Positions 54,431 to 64,000 of a stretch of DNA of 64,000 nucleotides are shown one piece after another; within the stretch, counting starts at the first letter, position 1; every line of letters begins with the position of its first letter. Position numbers and translations under genes: made by a program. This DNA comes from Paraconiothyrium sp. Pb-2020. Lineage: Eukaryota > Ascomycota > Dothideomycetes > Pleosporales > Didymosphaeriaceae. The notes beneath the pieces were generated by a model. The model was not told the DNA's origin, ran no database searches, and saw only the letters and a program-made list of their open reading frames with translations. The stretch is from positions 3,100,001-3,164,000 of the forward strand of contig JAJUBI010000003.1 of the NCBI GenBank assembly GCA_022419385.1. Reading direction: 5' to 3'.

Positions 54431-56179
54431 ATGCGGCCCCAGACAAATCGTATACGTTCGGTTGGACGCTCGTTACGGACTGCACCAACTGCACACAGCG
54501 GAGACTCGCAATGTCCCCGCCAATTCTCTCATAGGCCTCCCCGCCTTCTCCTTGTCTCGCACCGAAGCTTGCCGCGACCGCAACTGCCTTTCCTCTACCC
54601 TTCTGGCGCATACATTTCCAACGCTCAACTGTCACGTCTGTTCTCCATTAGTGCAAACCAAAAGAAGTTCATCAAAGAGACGGCACGGGAAACTGTCAAA
54701 TGGACGCTGCTCATTTTCTTCGCAACATCGTGCTTTAGCATTGCCAGCCTGGGCATCTTGAGCGAAAGGCAGGAGCGCGCATTTCCGTCACCACATGAAT
54801 GGAGCTTGATCACAAGGTTCAGATTCCGGAGAGGGAAGTGGTGGCAGGTACCGGAGAACAATGAAGAGGAAGGGTTCCCAAACTGGGCAAGGGTCTATGA
54901 CGAATTAGAGCGGGCATTGAAGCGGCTGGAGAACCCAGACAAGGATGGTGCTGGAATAGAAGGGCAAGAAGAAGGTGCACTGCTGGTACCGGGCGTAGGA
55001 AAGGCAGGCTTCGACCTGACGGCTAAGAGTGAGGAATGGCGACAAGGCTATTATGAGGTCCTGATGGGCATGGCCACGGCAGCGGAAAGATTAGAGGGCT
55101 GGGTTACAACCAAATCGCGCCGCTACGTCTGGGCACCTGAATTTGTTCCCTCACCTAGCAATCCGCGACCCAAAGCCACGCTTCCGACCCAGCTCCCTAT
55201 CCCTGATGAAGATGTCCGCATACCTGCCGCAGATGTACCGGAGACTTTCTATCTCAAGATCATAACCTCTAAAGGCTTCACAACAAATCAACGCATGAAC
55301 GCAGCCCTCGGCTACGCAGATTGGCTTGCTTTCAAGCAGCTCCCCGACTCCGCAGAAGAGATGTATAAATGGGCCCTCGACATCGCCATCTCTGGCCTTC
55401 CTACACCCGACTCGTCCTCAGCCATTGATCCTAGAACATATGTCCTTTCCTCCACAGCCCCCAAAGAGTTGATAACGCCGAACATCGTCTACGCTGCTAC
55501 AAACCTCGCCACCTTCTACGCTTCCAAGGACATACCACCACCGCTCTCCCCATTCTCGTCTCCCTCCTCCGCGCCCGTCTAGCCGCTGACCCCGCGCCTT
55601 CAAAAGGCAACAACAAGCCTCAAGATTCCAGCTTCATCGGGACAGTCTTGAGTCTGCTATCTGAGCCCGCATACCCTGACCTCCACCCACTGGCGATGAA
55701 GTTCTCCTCCGTCGTCCGGAGGACCGCTGCGAAGAAGCAGCGCTTAAGTCCTACATCGGAGAGATCCTCTTCGCAGTCGCTACTTCCCGGCCGGGCGGTC
55801 TCAAGGTCTCTCCTGGGTGCGAGACGCCGTCTCTACAGCTAAAACTGCACAATTAGATATACCCAGCATACAGAGTAACCCAACGCTGCGCAAGAAATGC
55901 GAGCAGTGCGAAGAGGTCGGACTTGAGGCGTGGGGCAAAATGATGACGTACCTCACGGCTGATGCGCGGGAGAAGCGCGACTCCGTGGAGTCAAGTATCA
56001 TGAAGAAGCTGTGGTGGAAGCTGTGGCCGAGGGCGACGCAGAAGCTGCATGAGGACGTTGAAGACAAGGAAGGTGAAGAAGAGGGCGTTGTCATGCGGTT
56101 GAATAAGCTACGGGGGAAGATGTTGAAGGAGGAGTACGAGGAGATGGACAGGAAATATGCGAGGACATTTGTTTTCTAG
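54431..56179 (+). CDS. Conserved mitochondrial-type membrane protein, with three apparent 1-base losses
   Basis: Starts MRPQTNRIRSVGRSLRTAPT, a basic mitochondrial-type leader. One membrane segment follows (WTLLIFFATSCFSIASLGIL), then a soluble part with ERAFPSPHEWSLITRFRFRR, VPGVGKAGFDLTAKSEEWR, GYYEVLMGMATAAERLEGWV and GFTTNQRMNAALGYADWLAF. It is close to a fungal family that automatic pipelines call 'MFS maltose permease'; it is not a permease and may be Mgr3/TPR-like. The frame stops at 55582 but the sense continues in shifted frames: ALPILVSLLRARLAAD, then GDEVLLRRPED...ALKSYIGEILFA, then LSWVRDAVSTAKTAQ to KYARTFVF-stop at 56179. Three single-base deficits (~55545, ~55692, ~55806) return the last part to the original frame. 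Confidence 0.7.
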
Positions 56180-56724
56180 AAAGGCATGCACGTCCACTGT
56201 ACGATTCAGATGTACTATATCGGGTTTTGTTACCTCTAGAGCGATTGGGACTTGGATTCAGATCTGGTTGCATTCATGCTAGTCTGCTTGTTTTGCGAGA
56301 GGGTTAGCAGACACTGCAGCACCATACATCGAGAAAATTGCACGACCCAGTAAATGATTCACGCCTAGTGTTTCACGTACAATCTTTCCACAACGCGGTC
56401 AATCAAGGTGTGCAGCAGAGTAGCAATTGAACAGTCACCCATCAAAAGTCAAATGCATGGTTCGATCAGATCATTTCCATACGACTACCTGTTCAGACAT
56501 CCTTGTTGAAGAGATGGTGGCAGTACCCGCAGCAATTTGCAGCTGAGCCACCGTCAAAGATTATCGGACTTTGCTCAGGCTTTCATGTTCTCCGATTTCG
56601 AGCAGCTGTCATGACGCTAATACGTCTCTCAGCGAAGATGTTGTTTAGGCAACCACCATCCTCGTGACCTTAAGCATCTTGATGAAAGGTCTCATGCAGC
56701 TCAGCGTTGCCATCAAGCATGCTC
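56180..56724. other. Spacer between convergent genes
   Basis: About 550 bp of 3' flanks. Nothing else seen. Confidence 0.5.
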
Positions 56725-58892
56725 TTACCAGCCATCAGCCTTCTTGTCGGCGCCATCTGGCTGAAAGTCATCTCCGAAGCCGCCAGTACCACCGCCACCA
56801 AAGTCGGCATCCCCACCGAAGCCAGCATTGGGGTCGAAGCTGGTATCAGCGCCAGCGTCAGCCTCGACGCCAGCGCCACCGAAACCGCCGCCAAAGTCAC
56901 CACCAAAGTCGCCAGCCTCAGACTCATCGTCGGTGCCATCGTGCCAGTCGATGTTGTCTGGATCCTCTGGTTTGTGCATTTCGAGGAAGTCAGGAACCTC
57001 CTGCTTGGCCTCCAGCAGGAGCTTCACTAGCTTGGGCGCCAAGTCGTCGTTGCGGTCATTGTAGAAGGAAGTTGCCTTGCCTTCGTTGCCAATGCGCGCG
57101 GTGCGACCGATGCGGTGAACGTACTCCGTGATGCCATCGTGCATCGTCGAAGGAAGATCGTAGTTGATAACGTGCTTGACTAGAGCTACGTCCAAGCCCT
57201 CGAAGGAAACGTCAGCGTAATTGATCTCAACATACCAAGTCTCTGCTTACCCGCGCAGTGACACCAGTTGCGACCAGGAGAGGGCACCGGCCGATACGAA
57301 AGGATCGCCTGGTCAATCATTAGCAGCGGGTAGCAGGCATGAACAGTCGTCAACTCACAAAGCGTCCTCTCGCTCACGCTGAGTGCGGTCAGAATGAATG
57401 GACGTGGACGGCAGACCCTTGTTGTACAAGAAGTCGTCAACAATGTCGCACTTGGCTTTCGAATTAACGAAGATCAGAGTGCGCTGGGGACCCTCGGAGA
57501 AGATGAGGTCAAAAAGCGCCTGGTTCTTCTGCTGATCCTCCACCTATGATATTCGTTAGCAAGTCGCCCACTTAGTGTCAACGAATCTGGAGTTGCTTAC
57601 GTAGATGATTGACTGCTTGATGTTGCTATGCGTGCTCCCGATACGACCGACCTTGATACGCACAAAGTCCTCTTCCATGTGTTCACGAGCAAGCTTGCGG
57701 GCTTCCTTCGAGAACGTTGCGGAGAACATCATGTACGTATGGTCAGCGTCGACGTTAGTGTCAGAACCAGCACCGAAGAGACTATCGATAGTCTCCTCCC
57801 AGCCGGAAGATAGCAGTTCATCGGCTTCGTCGATGACGGTGAACCTACTACAGTTAGCAACAGGAAGGCTGAGTCGAAGGTTTTCAACTCACTTGAGGCG
57901 AGCTAGAGACAGGAGGTTCGGGTTCTTCATAAAGTCCATGAGGCGACCGGGAGTGGCGATAAGGATGTCACAGCCCTTCTCGAGCTGTTCACGCTGGTTC
58001 CTAGTAGGTGCTCCGCCGTAGATGACACAAGGACGCAGGAGAGTGCGATAGCACAGGCGGCGCGCCTCGTCAAAAATCTGGCAAGCCAGCTCGCGAGTCG
58101 GGCAGACGACAAGCACGAGCGGCTCAGCGCGGACGCGGGGGTTTTGCGGTGTGGCGCGCGGGTGCTGCGAGGATGCGAGCCTTGCCCATTAGCTTGGAGA
58201 GGATGGGCAGCAAGAAAGCCGCGGTCTTGCCAGAACCTGCTGATATGAGCATTGAACAAAACGGAGACAAGGCTTGATACTAACCAGTCTGAGCAATGCC
58301 AACAACATCGTGGCCAGTCAAGACAGCAGGGATGCAGTAGGCCTGGATTGGCGTCGGGGACTCGTACTTGCAACGCTGCACATTCTCAAGTATGGCAGGG
58401 TGCAACCCAGCGTCTTCAAACTGTAGCCAAGGTGAGCAACAAGCGAAACAGTAATGGTAGTTGACTTACGTTGCGGAAAGGCGCGATCTTCTCCGGGCCA
58501 TCTATCTTGATCTCGAAAGACAGGTTCTTCATACCAGCTTCAGTACCACGGCGCTGCATGTCAGGGTCTTCGAAGAGTTGCTTCTCAAGGTCCAGATCAG
58601 GAGCGCCCACTTCTCCGATGTCGTCAATGAACTCGTAGACAACAGCGTCCGACAGCCACTTGACATTCTCGGGCTCCTCATCAGGTCCTGCATCACCGCC
58701 AGCAGCCTGATACTCGAAAGGTATAGGCTTCTGCCAGCCGGCGTCGGTGGCGCGCTGGAGGTCATCGGCTTTCTGCTGGGCCTTTGTGGGAGCAGCATCG
58801 TCAATAACGGCGATGCCGTTGGTCTGCGCATGCGGGTTAGCACCTCTTAGAAAAAGTAGAGCGAGTAGAAAACTTACGCCGGCGTCAGACAT
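56725..58892 (-). CDS. Ded1/Vasa-like DEAD-box RNA helicase with an apparent frameshift
   Basis: Eight exons: 58892-58878, 58823-58470, 58420-58285, 58236-57893, 57844-57601, 57543-57359, 57308-57251, 57198-56725. The first codes for MSDAG only; its 54-nt intron has a GCTAAC branch. Helicase motifs are in order: AQTGSGKT, PTRELACQ, TPGRLMDF, DEAD (VIDEADELLSS), SAT (MFSATFSK), IFVNSK and HRIGRTARIG. The C-terminus is rich in Gly, Asp and Phe, like Ded1/DDX3 and DDX4. These proteins remodel mRNA structure in translation and granules. Within exon 4 the frame moves by one base near 58130-58150 (five G and four T on the plus strand), between KARILAAPA and RAEPLVLVVCPTREL. Two exons on each side agree perfectly, so an error in the run is likely. 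Confidence 0.85.
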
Positions 58893-61800
58893 GTCAAAGC
58901 GTTGTTGCGAGGTGAGCGAGGTGAGGGTGTAGTGTGTGTGCAAGCAGGCACAAAACTGGCCTCGAGAAAAGCGAGAACGTTTTGGGGGAGAAAGAGAGAG
59001 GGGGGAAGCGGCGCAGATGTTTATAAAGGGAGCGTGGTGCTCGCTTAGCGGCGTTGCTGCGGGTGAGTTGTGAGTGCTCTGGTTGCTGAGGACGAGGAAG
59101 GAAGGAGCAGGGCGCTAGAACTTTCTATGGCCCTATGCCAACGAGTGAGAGAGGACACACGGCGGTGAAGGCGGCGAACGTCGACACAGCGGAATCCCAG
59201 GAGGAAGGCACCGGACGAGGATCTGCGTGAGAGTGGCCCTCGTGAAGGCAGAAGGCGAGGCGTAGCTACGCAAGTACGATGACCCGCACCTGTTGCACGA
59301 GAGGCTGAACGGGGAGCGGGGCCAGATATCGACGATGTGGATTCTTAGCATAAGCAGACCAGGCTCTATGGAACGCCGAGAGCTAGGCAGCATGAGGGTT
59401 GTAGCGTGGCAATTGTTTGCTTTGCCAGCTGAGGTGCTAGATGATGTGCTAGACGTCGGCGAAGCCCAGCATTGGCATTCCGTGGATGGTGGAGGTTTGG
59501 CTGTAGCATGGGAATACTCGCTACGTAGAACAACGATATCGATGATTCGCCTTATCGACGTGAAGCATGATCGGCATCTCTTGTCTAGCTAGCTAGACAG
59601 GTTGTGTCGCATAGCTCACAGCACGACTACCCGCAGAGGGCAACCTACATTCGAGACAAAATTCATCTGAGCACACCGTGTCGAGAGCTACGACCGCGCA
59701 ATAAGCTTCATTTCTCGTGGCCCACCAGCTCTTGCGGAGTGTCTGGTGTGCTGATGCTGGACACCGCAGCATCGTGTCCTGAAGAACCTGTCTGCAACGC
59801 ACTGACATGTCTCCATACTCATCATAAAAGACCAACATATGAGGTGAGTGTATGTCGGATATAGACGAGGACCTACTCGGGATGGGCCTATTTCAAAGCT
59901 AGTATAGATGCCCCAGCTATCTCTTCAACGATTCCCGCATGCGAGCATTGGATCATGCCAGCAGCCACTTCATCTCTTCCTGCTGTGCTGTAATCCCTTA
60001 AGCATGCAGGTACGTGGAAATATAATGCTTGAAGACAGCCAATGGATAAGTAGCTCCAGATTCTCGAGGGTAGGGGGACATAGACCGGCATGGATACTGA
60101 CTTAGGGGGAGCTAGCTTGACTCGCGATACGAAGGAAGCGCTCAGGAGGAAGTGTGGGTATCATGTAAAGGACTTGACGGTTAAGAATGGGGTACCTACA
60201 GTCGTGTAATGTCTTTGCACGTGGCTGAGAAGGGTGTTTGCATGCGTATTCTGTTTTTCCCCTATGATAACGATGTCACGCCGAAAAAACAGGGCCGACT
60301 TCGAGTACAGATGCATTGGCATTAATGGACTGGTTTGGCCGTGTATGCCTAATGTAGAGCACCGCAATCGAGATGGTTGCTCCAGCCCATATAAGCACAG
60401 CGGAGTACGAGGAAGGGACTTGCAACATGTCGTCCGCTTAGACGTTTGTGAATGCGGAGGATGTTTAGGGGTCTAACCCAGTTACAGCTGGTGTCCCTGA
60501 CTTACCTGTCTTTATTCGCGGGTTAAGCGGATGATCGTGCGAACCATGGCTAGCTGCCGGTAAGCTGTAGAGTCTCAAACCTACATGCACCTTCTTTCAA
60601 ATTGCAGTATGCCATATTGAGTCGCAGCAACGAAACGCCTCCAAAGGCTGCTCAGCAATAAAGAACCACATAGGTAATGTGCAGCCGGACGCCGACAGAA
60701 CCTCCTTCCATGCCCCTCGCGACTATAGCATCGCCACCCGCACCACCAACGAAGTGTCCATCGACAATGTTCAGCGCTCTGCTGTGGCTAGCCTTACGCA
60801 TCTACAGCTGCAATGTTTGCGAGCGTGCTCCTCGATCCCTAGCGACCGCCGCCCTGCTCACAAAGTGATTTGTCCCTCTTACCGTCTCCGATCAGCTGCT
60901 GTCCCGATGCCGCACTCTGTTGCAACACCAACGCCGAGGAACACAGTCGAGAGACTCGGAGGAGTCTAGCAAAGGCCATGGGTTACTCTGCGCTTGAGGT
61001 GCATCAGCTACTCGATGGGGTGACGGGCCCTGCGAATCGGGCACCATGGTGGTTCGGACAGCGGACGACCCCACGCTCGAGACACTCGAGTTCACAACAC
61101 CACAACCGGGCTGGGAGGATGCATTAGAGGCGGCGACCAAGACGGCAGTATCCCCTAGCAGAGTTAGCTCTATCCAGGCCATTTCGATGCACTGATGATC
61201 CAGCGATGCGCGCCAGACGGGGGGACGTGAAGCGCCGCACACTGGCACCGATGCCACCACCAGTACCAGCGCCTGCTTCTAGCCCCTCTCACTCGAATTT
61301 TAGTCCTTGACTCGGCGCGGTTGGATACAAGATCGAGTCTCTCGCCTTCGCGTAGCCTCAAACGTGTTGCCTACACCGTGTTCGGCATTTGAGCTTCTGC
61401 AGCGGATCGCCCACCGCAGCATACAGCGACCGGGCTGCGCACTACCCCGAAAGCCGTATCTTTCTCTCTCAGCGCCGCACACAAAACTGAGCGACGAGTG
61501 CTTCGTCACGAGCTTGCATCCACTCCTGGTCTGTCTCACACAATTGCTGATGTAGCACAACTAGGTAGGTAGGGATATGTCACACATATGGTGCCAAAAT
61601 TCGAGCGCATCGGCCTATCAAGGTGGCATGCCGCCGTAAGAGTCGGGAATCGGCAATCTGGAGCGTTGGCACAAGCAAACACCATAAGCTGGAGGAATAC
61701 AGCATCCTTCTTGTTCGCGTTTCGAAGAAGGCGCCGATGTGGGAGCCCGTACTCGGTAATGAAAACGACGGTTCGATAAACCGGTACAGAATCAGCAGCA

Positions 61801-63827
61801 ATTGAAGCAATAGTAGCTGGATACTGCAAGGGAAACATGGCCGTAAACATGGCGGCGGGGGAAGCCACTCTTGACGGCAGCAGGCCTCGCTTGGCATGGT
61901 TCGATCGACATGGAGCACCTGATCTACAAGCGCATACAAGAGTACATTCAGACTGCCTCTGCTAGACTGCCTCCTGGACCAGATCTGGAGCGTTTGTGGG
62001 CATTACACCTCTTGGCTAATGTAGCGTCGGTACGGCTGCCTTCAAGCTCGAGCACGATCAATAAACCTTACACCTAGCAGGATACTGCGTGATTTGCCTC
62101 AGTCGCTGTCCGTGGCAAATGACGGGCACGAAAGTACGAACACTGCTCGGGTCTCTTATACCTCGCTCGTACTGTTGAGTCTTGTTTATTCAGTACGGTG
62201 ATCCAATATCAGAACTCTATACGATCTGGAAGCAAAAGGCTGATCAGGGACCGCGGGAGCGCCAGCAAGAGCTATTATATGATCGTGTTCTGAAGATGAT
62301 CGATCGGTACTCTGGACCATCTTGTACGACTTGCCTCGGCGGACTTCAGGTGGACAGAGAAGGCGAACGATCAGAGCCGTAAATGGACGACCAGACGTGA
62401 GACAGCTGGTCGCAGGGACCGCAGGACAGACTGCGCCAGTGAAGAGTCTAGTGAAGTCGATCGACCTTGGCGTTGGCTTGATACTATGTCCGATCGCAGA
62501 CGCATACAGTTCCACACTCTGTTGGAGACAACAATAGGGTCCAAATTTCGGTCGACTCGGGTGCTCAGCTATCACGTACTTTGAAGAATCTCCCGGAATA
62601 TTGAGCCCTGCAACTCGGGCTCGCATCAGTTGTGCGGGTATCCTTCTATGAAGTCTTGTATGCACCAAGACGATGTGCGCATCGTACTTCCTCGATGCTT
62701 CAAGACTGGATCTTGCATCGTCCAGCTCATCTAAAGAAGCCTGTGGTGGACGTACCGGACTTCGACTAGCTCCCTCGCATCCGGTCCGTGAGACCGCATA
62801 CCACCGAGCTCTTTTTACATCATGTCATGTGTAGAGCTGCTTCGGTCATTGCGACGCGCTTGTTCTTCGGTACCGAACCAGGCATATCGACCATGTCCCG
62901 GTATCTTCGTGGCAGCAGGAACCTGCGACTGGCCCCAGCTTGAGCGTTTCGGTGTTCAGGTCCCATGACACTATTACCACCGTTAGGCACACCCGCATCG
63001 CTACCTTGGGCGGGCCGAGTATGGCTGCGTCATGTAATTATACATGCCCAGGGTCCAGAAAATGGTTCGCATGGTCTCCCATAGACGGTCCGATGTGACT
63101 TTCTGATGTCTCGCACAACCATGTCGCGCATGCGCAGGCATCGGGTAGCGTGAAAACTGTCCTTGAGATGACCTTGAGGTGAATTTACGCTGAAGCTTGT
63201 ACGTGGATGGGTATTTTCCTGGACCTCACACAAATGAGCGATAAGAAGCGGTCATATACCCATTGTGTGTATCCCATTGTGGCATCGCTTCAGACCTCCT
63301 TTTCGCGGCTACGAGCAGCGTACTGCAGGCATTGTGCCAGGGTCCTACTTTCGTTTTCAGCGACAGCCGCGCTCAGCCTGATCGCATGTCATCGCACTGC
63401 TCAAGACCGAGTGACTCGTCAGCCTTCTTCATATCGAACGTCCTCTTCCCTTTGCAAACGGCGCGCATTATGTATCAAGCTCAGCGTCGAAGTTGGGAGC
63501 TTTGGTAGGAGCGGAGCGGTCTCTCGTACCGATTGCGGTGGAGATTGTGTCCGAAACTGTTCAGTAATGAAGCATCCCTCTTCTCACAGTCTTTAGGCTG
63601 CATTCTCGCCCGTTCCCCATTGTGTCCTTGCTGAGTGTGTGTTTTATCCGCCGCATGGATGACAGGAGGTCGGGTAGGTATTTTCAAAGTGCGGAGAAGC
63701 AGCGGCATTTACGCACCGATACACAGCTGCCAGCCTTCCGCACTCGAGATTGTGTTGCTTCGCGCTCGTGCTTCTTCAGGCTGTCCGTATAGTAGTTCGA
63801 CACCCATACAATAGGAAGTCTAACGGA
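58893..63827. other. Gene-poor 5-kb terminal region
   Basis: Apart from the DEAD-box gene's promoter at its left end, frames here are short, overlap on both strands, and have no domain or splice-supported extension. No tandem repeat, LTR or RNA gene recognised. Confidence 0.45.
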
Positions 63828-64000
63828 ATGAAGCAATCGGCAAAGCGGATGGTCTGGGACGCGGAAATGGAGCGCGCCACCTTCGATCGGCTGCTGCGGG
63901 CCGTGGTGGCCATGCAATATGATGCGAGATCCGTGGTGTCGGGCTTAGCAGAATTGGCTTGCAAGCAGCCCAGCACCTTGGGCACAGAGGTTCGATCTCG
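63828..64000 (+). CDS. Possible partial gene running off the window end
   Basis: ATG at 63828 opens a frame still open at the end of the window (about 57 codons). It reads MKQSAKRMVWDAEMERATFD with amphipathic helical character. No family was recognised; it could be a first exon or chance. Confidence 0.25.
   Translation, partial: MKQSAKRMVWDAEMERATFDRLLRAVVAMQYDARSVVSGLAELACKQPSTLGTEVRS

Noticed and set aside
58844..58877. 34-nt intron or coding hydrophobic stretch at the DEAD-box N-terminus
   Set aside because: A 54-nt intron with branch GCTAAC ending at 58824 is in phase and gives a normal N-terminus.
62186..63596. 129- and 160-codon frames near the window end
   Set aside because: Low-complexity, no homology sense, no consistent splice extension.

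Overview
The window looks like nuclear DNA of a filamentous ascomycete, most likely a dothideomycete such as a Pleosporales member (class is inferred, not proven). The evidence is compact genes on both strands, many introns of about 45-150 nt with GTRNGT donors and CTAAC/TGAC branch sequences, and fungus-specific families: xanthine dioxygenase, the ERG4 sterol reductase, a PTH11/SAT4-type rhodopsin-domain protein, Zn2Cys6 clusters, a FSH hydrolase and a fused macrodomain-sirtuin. No tRNA, rRNA or CRISPR array was seen.

Layout. 0.3-14.4 kb is housekeeping: COX10 (haem O synthase), RPN2 (proteasome base), the Cet1-type RNA triphosphatase, pyruvate kinase, a four-exon DUF1748 microprotein, and the Nbs1 subunit of the MRN complex. 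15.9-17.7 kb holds an RBR (RING-IBR-RING) ubiquitin ligase reading frame with a frameshift and an in-frame stop. 18.4-29.3 kb carries ERG4, a secreted class 3 lipase, a zinc-macrodomain/SirTM fusion, a FSH serine hydrolase, RPN5 (proteasome lid) and a metallophosphoesterase. 29.6-36.8 kb holds an Rrn9-domain protein with C-terminal zinc clusters, a Pif1-like helicase and a low-complexity Lys/Thr/Gly-rich protein with two likely GC-AG introns.

36.9-42.1 kb is more accessory: xanthine dioxygenase with a UaY-like site and a GATA site upstream, a gene-poor pocket holding a small secreted cysteine-rich protein and bracketed by two diverged copies of a GC-rich repeat, then a PLP aminotransferase. 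That gene is divergent from a full-length ADP1-type ABCG transporter (42.7-46.1 kb). A tyrosinase relic (47.5-49.1 kb) carries a 173-bp insertion flanked by a perfect 5-bp duplication, plus a nonsense codon. 51.0-58.9 kb holds a rhodopsin-domain membrane protein, a Nop6-like nucleolar RRM protein, a mitochondrial-type membrane protein with three apparent single-base losses, and a Ded1/Vasa-like DEAD-box helicase with one apparent frameshift. The last 5 kb show no supportable complete gene.

Exon models were built by hand by joining reading frames at consensus splice sites, requiring phase agreement and family continuity. They are strong for RPN2, RPN5, pyruvate kinase, ERG4, lipase, Pif1, ADP1, aminotransferase and Nop6. 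Several otherwise well-conserved genes show single-base frame breaks, some in homopolymer runs. This raises the possibility of residual assembly errors rather than real gene death, and it should be settled before calling pseudogenes.
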